Assembly (NCBI GenBank): GCA_030539295.1
Contig: JAUNSJ010000009.1
Span: 1-64,000, forward strand
Length of the DNA: 64,000 bases
Reading direction: 5' to 3'
Source of the DNA: Planctomycetia bacterium
GTDB lineage: Bacteria > Planctomycetota > Planctomycetia > Pirellulales > Thermoguttaceae
Made by a program: the position numbers and the translations under genes. This document shows positions 17,877-27,025 of the stretch, one piece after another. The notes under the pieces were generated by a model, which saw only the letters and a program-made list of their open reading frames with translations, did not search any database and had not been told where the DNA came from. How positions within the stretch are numbered: position 1 is the first letter of the stretch; the number at the start of each line of letters is the position of its first letter.

Positions 17877-18485
17877 ATGAAATCGACTCTTCGAACTTTT
17901 ATTGCTGTTGATATAGCCCCGGGTATCCGCGTCGGGGTGCAAAAGGCACTTCGCTCCGCGGTTGCTCTGTTTCCACAAATAAAATGGGTTGAGGACGAGC
18001 AGTTCCATGTAACGTTAAAATTTTTGGGAGATGTGCCTGCGGTGGAATTGCACAAGGTCATACGTAGCGTGGAACGGGCAGTGCGAACGATTCCGGTCTA
18101 CGACCTGGTTTTTGAAGGGTTTGGCGCGTTTCCGAATTTGACGGACCCGCGAACGCTCTGGGTGGGCGTGTCGGACGGGGTAGCGGAGACGCGTCGTCTG
18201 GCCGCTGCGATTGACGAGGCTCTTGCCCCGGACGGCTATCGTCGTGAGAATCGGCTCTTTATGCCCCATCTTACGGTCGGGCGAGCGCGGGCAAAAGATC
18301 GCATTTCCGTCGATGAGGATTCTGAAACCATTCTGCAGCTCGGTGAACTTTTGGCAAAAGAGTCGACCCGGGATTTCGGGTGCTCCTGTGTCGAGGAAGT
18401 TACAATTTATTCGAGTGAGCTTTCGCGCAATGGACCGAAATACGAGGTTCTGGCCAGCTGTCCTCTTTTCGCGGGGGATGAATAA
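17877..18485 (+). CDS. thpR: RNA 2',3'-cyclic phosphodiesterase
   Basis: 202 residues of the 2H phosphoesterase family (ThpR/LigT). Two catalytic HxTx motifs are visible, HVTLKFLGD (about residue 43) and HLTVGRAR (about residue 135). The N-terminus RTFIAVDI is typical. It hydrolyses RNA 2',3'-cyclic phosphate ends and has RNA ligase-like activity in vitro. Cytoplasmic. It is 68 bases upstream of the GAP1-N2-like gene in the same direction and could be the first gene of that operon, but thpR is also common as a lone gene. Confidence 0.9.
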   Translation: MKSTLRTFIAVDIAPGIRVGVQKALRSAVALFPQIKWVEDEQFHVTLKFLGDVPAVELHKVIRSVERAVRTIPVYDLVFEGFGAFPNLTDPRTLWVGVSDGVAETRRLAAAIDEALAPDGYRRENRLFMPHLTVGRARAKDRISVDEDSETILQLGELLAKESTRDFGCSCVEEVTIYSSELSRNGPKYEVLASCPLFAGDE

Positions 18486-18553
18486 CCGATTGAAAGACAT
18501 GCCAATCGTAGTAGAAATTGTAAGGGAAGAACGACCGAAGAAAGGGGGGTGTC

Positions 18554-21145
18554 ATGGCGTATGAGTTGATCTATACGTCGGCCGAACGAGGCTTGAAACA
18601 AGGGAGTCGCGGGTTCTGTACCGTCGCGTGCACGCGGCATGTCTCGGGGCCTATGGCAACGCTTCTGGAATCGCTTAGCGCCTATCGGCATATCTTCAAG
18701 GCAGGGGGAACCGGAGCGAATCGGAATCCGGTTGTCTGGTCGCACCTGCGGACGCATCATGGAGGGCTGTACTACAATTTGCTTTCGCGAATCGCCGACG
18801 CCGGTCTGGACTATTCTCAGCGTACGAACAAGATAGCGCACCATCTCGTGTTGGAAGAGGAGGACAAACAGTCTGCGGGGCCGGGCGAACTGCTGGCGGT
18901 ACGCGATCAGTTCCGTGAAGTGTGGGCGGAAGAACCGCGTCTGTACGATGAGCCTCGTACTGTTGCTTCGTCGACTGTTATTCCCGTAACGACGACGTGG
19001 GAGTCGCTTATGGGAGACGCCGGCTGGAAAGGTGTGCTGGCTGTCAGTGTCTGTTTGCGTCGTCCGGTCTGTGTTACCTTCTCGCCGCAGCAGGATGTCC
19101 TTTCGCTCTACCGGGATGCCTTGGCCATGCTGCCGCCGGAGCAACGTTGGAATGCAACTTTCTCTACCTGGTATACAAAACTTCCGCCGGGAATCGACTG
19201 CCTTTGGAAAGCGGCTCTGGCCGGGTCGGTGGAGGCTGCGCAATTGCGGGCCGTCTCGCAATCCATCTTTATTGATTTAAGCAAACCGCAGTCCGTTCCG
19301 TCAAGTCTGGAAAACGACGCCTCTTTCGCTGATGCCATTTGCCAGGCCCGACTTGGCATAACCCGTGAACTAAGATCGGAACCGCGGGCAAGAGAGAATC
19401 GCATTAACAGAATCATGGTCCCGAACGATGATATCTTTCAAACTGACGATGGCGATTATCCCCGCGCACGCAATGATCACGCCAATAACGTTGCCTATAT
19501 AAAGCCGCTGCCAAATCAAAAAGAATCGTCAGAGGAGAGACCCTTTGTAAACAGCGGAATGATTTCGCCTGCAGCCATCCACGCCTACAATATAAAACAA
19601 AACCGTTCGCGTCATCGCTGGCTTATAACCATTCTGCTTTCCGTTCTTGTTCTCGTTGCAATGGCGGTACTGGTGACAGTATTTTTTATACTCCGTGCTG
19701 ACGCGGAGCGGGAAGAAGTGTCGGTGAATCTGGAAACCGCGAAAGTTGTCTTGGGCCCCTCGGCAAAGAGAGAGCCGAAGCCATCCGGTGTTCAAGATCA
19801 GGTGCAACCCGAGGCGACCGAAAAGAGCCTGCAGAAAGATAAGAGTAGCAGCGATTTGCAAGCGACCAGTGAGCCAACGAACGACCGTCAGTCGCCAGCT
19901 CCGACTTCGGAGGCGGCGTCCGATACGGGAGGTAAAACACAGGTGAATGCCGTGCCGCGTGACGCTTTTATTCGAGCCGCCCGAAACCTGCTTGACACGC
20001 TCGCCACAGCACGATTGCAGGTGCAAACGGGTCAAAATGCAAATAAAATGAAAGTTCAATTCGTTGACCCGAAAACGGTCCAGGCGTGCAAAACGGTTAT
20101 GACCTGGTGCCAGCAAAACAAGGTTGTTCTGACGCTCACGATGCAACCGCGTCTGACCTTTAAGGATTGGGACGTCGACGGTCAGGACGATTCCAAAGAA
20201 CCGGAAGTTCTTAAAGACGAGAATGGAAATGAATCTTGGAAGTGGAGCTTCTTCTGGCAAAGGGAAGAGGAAAAAAAGGAGTACATGACCGTTACCTTGT
20301 CGTCCGACGGCCTTGCCGTGTTTCAGGAGGATAATAATCCGTTTCAGGAGGATAAGAAAAAGAAAAAAAAGCCGGCAAGCGAACGCTATTATGCTGCGGA
20401 AGCGAATTTGTATCTCTTCTCTTTTTTGCAAGCGACGTTTCTGGATGAAGCCGGGAGCATTGTGGTCGATGATAAGGGAACACATCTGACCACCCGTTTT
20501 CAGCTCCTGGAGCCTGCTGTCGGTTATGAGCCTCTGGTTCTGTTTCCACCTGACAGAGGACAGATGAAGGAGTATGAGTATTGTAAACGCTTTTTCGAAG
20601 CTGAAGAGAATCGTAAGCGACCGGTCCCGAAATGTACAAACGTACTTTTCCCCGATACTGACCCGACTGGTGATATACAGCCTTTGGAAAACTTTTTGGA
20701 GCCGGAGCTCGATGTGCAGGGAGAACTCCCGAAATACTTTTCTCTTACCAGGAAAGATAATGTTTGGACGCTAAGCGTTAAATTTAACGAGGCCGACAAG
20801 GAAGCCCGTCCGCTTATTGTCTGGACTTTTATTGCAAAAGTTGAAAAGGCGCGACCGACAAGTGACAAAGGCAAGCAATTTTTCTGTTTTATGCATGAAG
20901 AGAAAAGCACACTTGAAACGATAGTAAATCAGTGTATAGAAGAAAAAAAGAAGACGAAACCGGACGAGAAGACCCTGGCCGCGTTCACCGAAGAACTCAC
21001 AAAGAAACGTGACGAAGCGAAACAGGTCAAAATAGTCGCAGCGTGGCGGGTACGACTTAAGAATCCCGAGGGAGGTGAACCGCTCCTGCTGATGCAATCG
21101 GGCGTTTCGCAAGAGAAAGGGCAAAAGGGAAAGGGAACCGAATGA
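18554..21145 (+). CDS. membrane-anchored GAP1-N2-like protein
   Basis: 863 residues, preceded by AAAGGGGGGT. Residues 1-260 resemble the GTPase-associated protein 1 N-terminal domain type 2 as I remember it: YTSAERGLKQGSRGFCTVA, then GANRNPVVWSHL and SRIADAGLDYSQRTNKIAHH. A charged linker leads to one transmembrane helix (about 356-380), then a disordered acidic/Ser/Pro linker (390-460) and a lysine-rich extracytoplasmic region with no recognised domain. In other bacteria GAP1-type proteins sit in conflict or GTPase-linked operons. Here no GTPase is adjacent. The next gene overlaps by 4 bases (ATGA). The domain call is from memory of the family; everything after the helix is unassigned. Confidence 0.7.
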   Translation: MAYELIYTSAERGLKQGSRGFCTVACTRHVSGPMATLLESLSAYRHIFKAGGTGANRNPVVWSHLRTHHGGLYYNLLSRIADAGLDYSQRTNKIAHHLVLEEEDKQSAGPGELLAVRDQFREVWAEEPRLYDEPRTVASSTVIPVTTTWESLMGDAGWKGVLAVSVCLRRPVCVTFSPQQDVLSLYRDALAMLPPEQRWNATFSTWYTKLPPGIDCLWKAALAGSVEAAQLRAVSQSIFIDLSKPQSVPSSLENDASFADAICQARLGITRELRSEPRARENRINRIMVPNDDIFQTDDGDYPRARNDHANNVAYIKPLPNQKESSEERPFVNSGMISPAAIHAYNIKQNRSRHRWLITILLSVLVLVAMAVLVTVFFILRADAEREEVSVNLETAKVVLGPSAKREPKPSGVQDQVQPEATEKSLQKDKSSSDLQATSEPTNDRQSPAPTSEAASDTGGKTQVNAVPRDAFIRAARNLLDTLATARLQVQTGQNANKMKVQFVDPKTVQACKTVMTWCQQNKVVLTLTMQPRLTFKDWDVDGQDDSKEPEVLKDENGNESWKWSFFWQREEEKKEYMTVTLSSDGLAVFQEDNNPFQEDKKKKKKPASERYYAAEANLYLFSFLQATFLDEAGSIVVDDKGTHLTTRFQLLEPAVGYEPLVLFPPDRGQMKEYEYCKRFFEAEENRKRPVPKCTNVLFPDTDPTGDIQPLENFLEPELDVQGELPKYFSLTRKDNVWTLSVKFNEADKEARPLIVWTFIAKVEKARPTSDKGKQFFCFMHEEKSTLETIVNQCIEEKKKTKPDEKTLAAFTEELTKKRDEAKQVKIVAAWRVRLKNPEGGEPLLLMQSGVSQEKGQKGKGTE

Positions 21146-24087
21146 CGAAATCGCAAACATTGGTGGAGCAGATAGAACAGATCTTGTCACATCCGGACAC
21201 GATAAAGCAACAGCGAGATCGCGTTGCGGATATGGCGCGGCGATATGCGCGAGCGTGCCAGCGGGTAAACGAGCATTTGGCTCTTTGCTTTACGCAGATC
21301 AGCTGCGGAAATAATGCGGAGGCGGTTCGCATTTCCAATGATCTTTCTGTTATGGATGAATACAATATTTTATATGGTTCCGGATTTGAGCCATGGCGTG
21401 AGATAACGATCCGCGAGTCGCTCGAGGTTCCGCCTGTGCCGGCGGAGAATATGGCGCGTAATCTTGCCAAGGCGTATGAGTCGGATGTTTTTACTTCGGA
21501 TTTGCAATCGCAATTTCGATTTCAATCGCTGTCTAAAGCGCCTGTTCGCGAACGACTTCAAACGCTCTATCAATTGGAGCAGCAGGAGCCGCAAAACCTC
21601 CTGTGGTCGGAAATGATACCGGCGTTCGAACATGCCCGATTCGACGAAATGACCGCTGATTTGCGTCAGCACGCGCAAGACCCGTCGTCGGCTCAGCAAC
21701 TGGAATCCATGCAGCGGGAGCTGGACACGACGCCCTGGCGAACCGCGGTCCCTGAAAGTCTCGCCGCTCCTTTGCAACAGATCGTAGCCGACATAGCAAG
21801 GCAAACGGCCATAACAAAACTCGCGGCACTGGGCGAAAAAGTGCAGAACGCCTGGAGCGAGCAGGATATCGAGAAGACCCGCGGATTTTTGTCCGTCTGG
21901 AACGATCAGGTGGCGCGGAACGGGATTCGAATGCGTGAAATTGCTCCGGGGGCCATGGCAACCGTGCGTCAGGCCTCGGCCTGGCTCGACCAGATTGCGA
22001 GGCAGGAGGAACTTGAGCAACGCTTTGAGGATCAGCTTGCCGAATTGCACACTTTGCTCAAAGAGTCCGACGACGTTAATGAGCTTATCGCGTCGCATTC
22101 CGCCCTTTCGTTGGCCGCCGATAGTGGCAATTTCATTATACCACCTTCTCTGGAAGACAGCTATCGTGCGAAGGTACGCGCTCTTGATCTGCAAAAATCG
22201 CGACGCATGCGTACGATCATTGCCGCGACTCTTGTTATTGCCGGACTCGTAGGCGCTATGGCTTTTCTCGGTATTCGTCAACTGGCAATTACCGCCAGCC
22301 GTCGCGCGGAAGCGGAATTATTATGCCGCTATCTTGACGACTTTGAAGGGCTTGGGCAGACAGGAGCGCGAGACGACTCCGCTCTGGACAAGGCGTCGAA
22401 GCAGTTGGAGGCTTTGCGTGAGAATTCGCCTGCGCTTTACGACTCCGCACCCATACGGGAACAACTGGCCCGATTTCAGATTCTCTTCGAAGGAGAGCAG
22501 CAGCGGCAGGCCAATATAAAATCACTCTACGCAAAAATAGAAGAAAAGTTTGCAGGTAATTTGTCCGTTGATTATGAGGTTGGGCGTCTGGAAACGCTCG
22601 TTCGTTCGGAAGCGGAGCGTGTCGATTTAACAAATGTTAAGAAACGTCAAACGGAGATTGCGCGTAATATTCGTCGCGATCGAGACAGTGCCTACAAGAT
22701 GCGGTTAGACGCCATTATAGCGGCCGAGACTGCCTTGCAGAATGAAAAAAATATTTCCACACAAGCGACACTTCAGACACTTCGACAAATCGAACGCGAC
22801 CTTACAGCGCTCGATTCCATGCAGCAAGGGGTAAGTGCGACGTATCTGCAGATGGCGGCCGCGTTAAAAAATAAAGTGGATACTCGCTACGACAGTCTTA
22901 CCCGGGAAGAAATTCTCTCGCGTGATTTCCAGTCGTTAACCGAACTGGTCGGTAACGAGGCAAAGTGGAAGACGACGTTGGAAACCATAGCGGCCAGTCA
23001 CGCAAACGATGCCGAAGGCAACGATGCCCTGCGTGCTTTGGATGCCTTGCCCTTGTGCGAAATGATCCATCGCTGGAATACGCTGATAACTGGCTGGAAC
23101 GAATCCGTTGACAAGTGGGTAAACGACGCGGTCGTTGGTCGACAGGTTCTTGCCGAGGCGGAAGAGTTGACGGAACATCGGGAACTTATTCCACAAATTC
23201 CGGACTTTCTGGAATACGTTGAATCCATTTCCCCTTTTATACAAGAGGGAGGACGCACGACACTTCTGGCCAATTTGCGAACGGTGTTGAAGAAGTACAG
23301 CCGGTCCTACTGGCTTATTGTTCGCAATGAAAAATATTATTATTATCTCAACCGTCCCGTTTCCAATGCGGAAAAAGTCAAGTGTGATTATGGCGACGGT
23401 GAAACGAAAGATGTGTATGTTACGAACAGTGATCTGAAAATCGTGGTGGAGGCTCCGCACTACCTGCTCGTCTCCGCGACGCTTAATTCGCTTGACCCGT
23501 TGATCAATAATATCTCTACAGACGCGTGGTTTAATGCCTGTTGCGATTTGCTGCGTGGACTGGACCCGGGCCGGAACGATGAGCAGTTCGACCCTGTTAT
23601 TAAGGTCATTCTGCTCGGACATGTTCTGGACGTGCTCGTATCGGACCCGCTGTTCGCGTCGGAATTTCAGGAATGGAACGACGACCTCAAGAACAGTGAG
23701 GACTTCGACCCGTTTGTTAATTTCTTTCAACCGAATGAGGAATCCCTGAAGCGTCAGCGTCAAATTGCGTTGACTCTTCTTCAGCAGATTTCGGCGGGAA
23801 AATCACTCGACGAGAAGCTTGCCCGTCTACAAGCATCCCTTGAGAACCGGCATTTCAGCTTTAACGTTACTTGGCGCTGGGTGGGTTTTATAAACTCCGA
23901 AGGGGGCCGTTTCGTCTGCTCGCCGGGCCTGGAAAAAACTCCTGACGGCTCGCTGTGGACTGTGCAGCAAGGGGAAAGTCAAGGACTTGTCGAAGTTGGC
24001 AAATGCACCGAAGGCGTAATGGAGTGTACGGCTCCGTTTGGCGATTTTGTGCGTGGCCTTCCTGTTTTTCTGAAAGAGAGTCATTAA
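21142..24087 (+). CDS. large coiled-coil protein with one transmembrane helix
   Basis: 981 residues, start overlapping the previous stop by 4 bases. Residues 1-350 are mostly long amphipathic helices rich in Gln/Glu/Arg (LEQQEPQNLLW, QLESMQREL, WLDQIARQEELEQRFEDQL). One transmembrane helix lies at about 358-378 (IIAATLVIAGLVGAMAFLGI). Further coiled coil continues to about 620. The C-terminal 350 residues are globular, with a beta-rich YWLIVRNEKYYYYLNRP segment. No catalytic motif seen. Architecture fits a structural partner spanning cytoplasm and periplasm in the same complex as the GAP1-N2-like, GYF and MotA/TolQ-like proteins. Confidence 0.75.
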   Translation: MTKSQTLVEQIEQILSHPDTIKQQRDRVADMARRYARACQRVNEHLALCFTQISCGNNAEAVRISNDLSVMDEYNILYGSGFEPWREITIRESLEVPPVPAENMARNLAKAYESDVFTSDLQSQFRFQSLSKAPVRERLQTLYQLEQQEPQNLLWSEMIPAFEHARFDEMTADLRQHAQDPSSAQQLESMQRELDTTPWRTAVPESLAAPLQQIVADIARQTAITKLAALGEKVQNAWSEQDIEKTRGFLSVWNDQVARNGIRMREIAPGAMATVRQASAWLDQIARQEELEQRFEDQLAELHTLLKESDDVNELIASHSALSLAADSGNFIIPPSLEDSYRAKVRALDLQKSRRMRTIIAATLVIAGLVGAMAFLGIRQLAITASRRAEAELLCRYLDDFEGLGQTGARDDSALDKASKQLEALRENSPALYDSAPIREQLARFQILFEGEQQRQANIKSLYAKIEEKFAGNLSVDYEVGRLETLVRSEAERVDLTNVKKRQTEIARNIRRDRDSAYKMRLDAIIAAETALQNEKNISTQATLQTLRQIERDLTALDSMQQGVSATYLQMAAALKNKVDTRYDSLTREEILSRDFQSLTELVGNEAKWKTTLETIAASHANDAEGNDALRALDALPLCEMIHRWNTLITGWNESVDKWVNDAVVGRQVLAEAEELTEHRELIPQIPDFLEYVESISPFIQEGGRTTLLANLRTVLKKYSRSYWLIVRNEKYYYYLNRPVSNAEKVKCDYGDGETKDVYVTNSDLKIVVEAPHYLLVSATLNSLDPLINNISTDAWFNACCDLLRGLDPGRNDEQFDPVIKVILLGHVLDVLVSDPLFASEFQEWNDDLKNSEDFDPFVNFFQPNEESLKRQRQIALTLLQQISAGKSLDEKLARLQASLENRHFSFNVTWRWVGFINSEGGRFVCSPGLEKTPDGSLWTVQQGESQGLVEVGKCTEGVMECTAPFGDFVRGLPVFLKESH

Positions 24088-25296
24088 ATGGAATACTATG
24101 TTAAGATACGAGGAAAGCAACACGGTCCGTACTCTGCCGCGGTTCTGCGCGACATGACATGCCAGGGTCGGGTTGGTCGGAGTACGCCCACATCATTAAA
24201 TGGGTCAGACTGGGGAGTTGCGTCCGACTTTGAAGAAATATTTCCGAAACGTGAGGTGGCAACGACGTCTTCGAATGCTTTTGCTTCGGAGTCATCCATG
24301 TCGTCTGGCGGTTCACCGGCTAACGACCTCTCGACTGTCCGCGAATGGTTTATTAGTAACGATGGCGAGACGGGTACGGGGCCTTACACTTCGCGTGAGA
24401 TCGGACAGGGGTTCGTGTCCGGACATTACAATCGACGTTCTCTTGTCTGGCGAGAAGGAGGAAATCCTGTTTATTTGGAAGACTCGGTGGAATTCGGACC
24501 GCTCTTTGCAGGTGCAGCATCGACCGCTCGCCCTGCCGAGTCTGCGACGATCCCGCGCTCGTTTTCGGCATCTTCGCAGCCCGCGGCGTCCGTTTCGGGT
24601 CAAGCGTCGGCCGACCCGTTTAGCCTCCCGGCGAGCGCGAGTTCGTTCGTGTCGAATGAAGTGAATGCGTCTCAGATTGTAACGCAGCTGTATCAGATTG
24701 AGCAGGACTCGAAGTCGTGGGTTTTTATCGTCGGGCTGGCGCAGTCGTTAGCTCTGGTGGTTGCGCTGATTCTGTTTTTTTTCTTACTGTTTTACAAGCC
24801 TGCCACTCCGGTCGTTGACGGAGTCCCGTCTCCTGTGGCGTTTTATAGCGCGGACCAGGAGTCCGGGAAGTATGCCGCGGCGCAACAGAGTGTTGAGGAA
24901 GATGCCGCTGAAACGAATTCGGAAGAATCGCCTTTAGACGCGGCACTCTTTGATGAACCTGTGGACGTGAGTGAACCTGCGGACCTGAGCGAGTCCTTGG
25001 ACCTTAGTGACATGACGAATATTCCAGAGGCAAGCGGTCTTTCGATGCGGCCTGTGATCCTTGTTGGTATGTTTCTTTCTGTCTTATTGTATTTGTGGTT
25101 CATTGTGATTGTCGTGCGACATTGGCAATATTACGCGGCCCTGCACGCGGCGTCGGCGTCTCGCACGGAACAGCTTATGCTGCTGTGCAGACGTCGCATG
25201 GCGGCTCTCTGGCATGCCTGGGGAATATTTTCGGTGGGCCAGCTTGCCACGGGGGGAATTCTTTTCCTCCTTTGGGTAATCTGCCTCGTTTGGTAA
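24088..25296 (+). CDS. tandem GYF-domain membrane protein
   Basis: 402 residues; the ATG directly follows the upstream TAA. Two GYF_2-type modules: residues about 2-52 (YYVKIRGKQHGPYSAAVLRDM) and about 87-137 (REWFISNDGETGTGPYTSREI), each with the GPY signature of the proline-rich-peptide-binding fold. A Ser/Ala/Pro linker follows, then a transmembrane helix at about 212-235, an acidic loop with DVSEPADLSESLDLSD repeats (about 270-310) and two more hydrophobic helices at about 315-335 and 375-400. GYF domains recruit partners by short peptide motifs, so this is a plausible adaptor for the operon. Confidence 0.82.
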   Translation: MEYYVKIRGKQHGPYSAAVLRDMTCQGRVGRSTPTSLNGSDWGVASDFEEIFPKREVATTSSNAFASESSMSSGGSPANDLSTVREWFISNDGETGTGPYTSREIGQGFVSGHYNRRSLVWREGGNPVYLEDSVEFGPLFAGAASTARPAESATIPRSFSASSQPAASVSGQASADPFSLPASASSFVSNEVNASQIVTQLYQIEQDSKSWVFIVGLAQSLALVVALILFFFLLFYKPATPVVDGVPSPVAFYSADQESGKYAAAQQSVEEDAAETNSEESPLDAALFDEPVDVSEPADLSESLDLSDMTNIPEASGLSMRPVILVGMFLSVLLYLWFIVIVVRHWQYYAALHAASASRTEQLMLLCRRRMAALWHAWGIFSVGQLATGGILFLLWVICLVW

Positions 25297-25347
25297 CGTA
25301 GCAATGTGAGAATGTAAAAAGATATGTGAGTAGGAGAGAATAAACCG

Positions 25348-26208
25348 ATGAATCCGTATGAAGATGAACAGAGCCGTCAGCGGCTCTCCTGGTATCAGAG
25401 CGATATTGAGCAAAGATTTGGCTTTCACGGGGGCCGATATACGCGAGTAAATATGTTTTTTACCTTTCTGCTGGCGACTCTGGCGACGGTGCTCTTTTAT
25501 ACCGGGCTGTATTTCATTCCGGAAAACTGGTTTACACAAATGTTTACCGCGCGTGGAATAACGCCGTATCCCACCGTCTTTCTCGGATTTTGGGTTGCTT
25601 TTATCCTGTGGGTTAAAGTAAAAAAAATTAAATTGCAACGTTTGCCGCTGTCGCGTTCGATTGTACCGGAGCAGCATAATTTTGTTTTGACACCAGCCAC
25701 AGCCGACTCCGTGCTGACGCGAATACAGGAAATAGCGGATAATCCGCGTGATTTTCTGCTCTTTAACCGCATTATACAGACGCTTTCGAATCTTCGCAAT
25801 ATAGGCAAGGTATCCGACGTTGACGACATTCTTCGTTCGCGTGCGGAACAGGCCGAGAATTCCATGGAGACCACCTATACCATGCTCAATGGTTTTCTGT
25901 GGGCCATACCGATTCTTGGCTTTATTGGCACGGTACTTGGTCTTTCCGCGGCAATCGGGAATTTCGGCAGCGTGCTAACGGCCGACGCCGATACGAGTCA
26001 GCTCATTCCGACACTTAAGCAGGTTACAGGCGGTTTGGCCACGGCGTTTGAGACGACCTTAATCGCTCTTGTTATTGCCTTGTTCCTGCAACTTTGGGCC
26101 ACCTCGGTCAAGAAGTCAGAAGAAGAATTCCTGGACGACTGCTCCGAGTATTGTTCTAATAATATTGTTTCCCGACTTCGTATCGATTACCACACCGAGC
26201 AGCACTAA
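25348..26208 (+). CDS. MotA/TolQ/ExbB-like proton channel family protein
   Basis: 286 residues, preceded by TAGGAGAG. Two N-terminal transmembrane helices (about 35-55 and 74-92), a cytoplasmic stretch (about 95-170), then two more: TMLNGFLWAIPILGFIGTVLGLSAAI (about 177-203), matching the MotA/TolQ/ExbB core, and FETTLIALVIALFLQLWA (about 232-252). Family members form the stator pore that couples ion flow to mechanical or trans-envelope work and normally need a TolR/ExbD/MotB-type partner. None is in the window, so the coiled-coil or GAP1-N2-like protein could take that place. End of the operon; nnrE follows after 22 bases. Confidence 0.85.
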   Translation: MNPYEDEQSRQRLSWYQSDIEQRFGFHGGRYTRVNMFFTFLLATLATVLFYTGLYFIPENWFTQMFTARGITPYPTVFLGFWVAFILWVKVKKIKLQRLPLSRSIVPEQHNFVLTPATADSVLTRIQEIADNPRDFLLFNRIIQTLSNLRNIGKVSDVDDILRSRAEQAENSMETTYTMLNGFLWAIPILGFIGTVLGLSAAIGNFGSVLTADADTSQLIPTLKQVTGGLATAFETTLIALVIALFLQLWATSVKKSEEEFLDDCSEYCSNNIVSRLRIDYHTEQH

Positions 26209-26230
26209 TATTAATTGCAAAAAAAAGAAT

Positions 26231-26968
26231 ATGAGAGTTATAACAGAAGAATCGCTCAAGCAAATGCCTGTATTTACCTGTCAGCAGATGCGTGATTTCG
26301 ACCGATACGCGGTGGATGTTCTGGGAATACCGTCGATGATTCTCATGGAAAACGCGGCCCGGAGTTTAGCCGATGTATTTGTCCCGTGGTTAGAGAGCTT
26401 GCCGATTCCCGAGGGCGAAAAACCACGTGTGCTCCTGTTGTGCGGTAAGGGGAATAACGGGGGCGACGGGTTTGCCCTGGCTCGACGGCTGGCGTCTGTT
26501 TACAATTTGCGTTCCGATGTTGTGGCCTGCGCCTCTCGGGACAGTTGGCGCGGTGACGCCAAAGGCAATCGTCTCATTCTGGAAAACATGCTCAAAGAAG
26601 TGCCGAACCTGCCCCTTACGCTGACCTTCCTGGAAAGCGAATGGGACGAAAACTTCCTGTTCACAAAAATGCAATCGAGTCATGTTATTATCGATGCGTT
26701 ACTGGGTACTGGTGCGACGGGGATGCCGCGTCCCCCTTACAATCGCATCATTTCTCTGGCGAACGCAAGTGGTAAGCCGATCTTTGCCGTTGACATTCCC
26801 AGTGGCCTTAATGGCGACACGGGAGCAGCGTCTGGGGATGTTATTAAGGCCGAACTGACCTGCACACTGGCCGGCGTTAAGCAAGGACTTGTAACCCCGG
26901 CGGGACAGGCGTGGGTTGGCCGGCTCGTTCTGGGTGATATCGGTTTGGCATGCGGTCAGACGCAATAG
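26231..26968 (+). CDS. nnrE: NAD(P)H-hydrate epimerase
   Basis: 245 residues from the ATG at 26231; the frame is open upstream inside the channel gene but that part has no coding character. YjeF_N domain: N-terminal TCQQMRDFDRYAVDVLGIPSMILMENAA, the GKGNNGGDGFALARRL motif and VDIPSGLNGDTG at the catalytic Asp. It epimerises damaged R-NAD(P)HX to the S form for repair by the dehydratase. The dehydratase (YjeF_C) domain, fused in many bacteria, is absent. Follows the channel gene by 22 bases, so it may be read through from the membrane operon, although its role is general metabolism. Confidence 0.92.
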   Translation: MRVITEESLKQMPVFTCQQMRDFDRYAVDVLGIPSMILMENAARSLADVFVPWLESLPIPEGEKPRVLLLCGKGNNGGDGFALARRLASVYNLRSDVVACASRDSWRGDAKGNRLILENMLKEVPNLPLTLTFLESEWDENFLFTKMQSSHVIIDALLGTGATGMPRPPYNRIISLANASGKPIFAVDIPSGLNGDTGAASGDVIKAELTCTLAGVKQGLVTPAGQAWVGRLVLGDIGLACGQTQ

Positions 26969-27025
26969 TGTGCTCGCCGCGCACTTGGTCGTGCGTCGAT
27001 GGCAGCCGCTGGTTGACTCTTGCTT

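Noticed and set aside
16976..18061. 361-codon antisense frame
   Set aside because: Antisense to the oxidoreductase and thpR, which have clear motifs.
22936..23763. 275-codon antisense frame inside the coiled-coil gene
   Set aside because: Overlaps a gene fixed in its operon; composition looks like reverse-frame translation.
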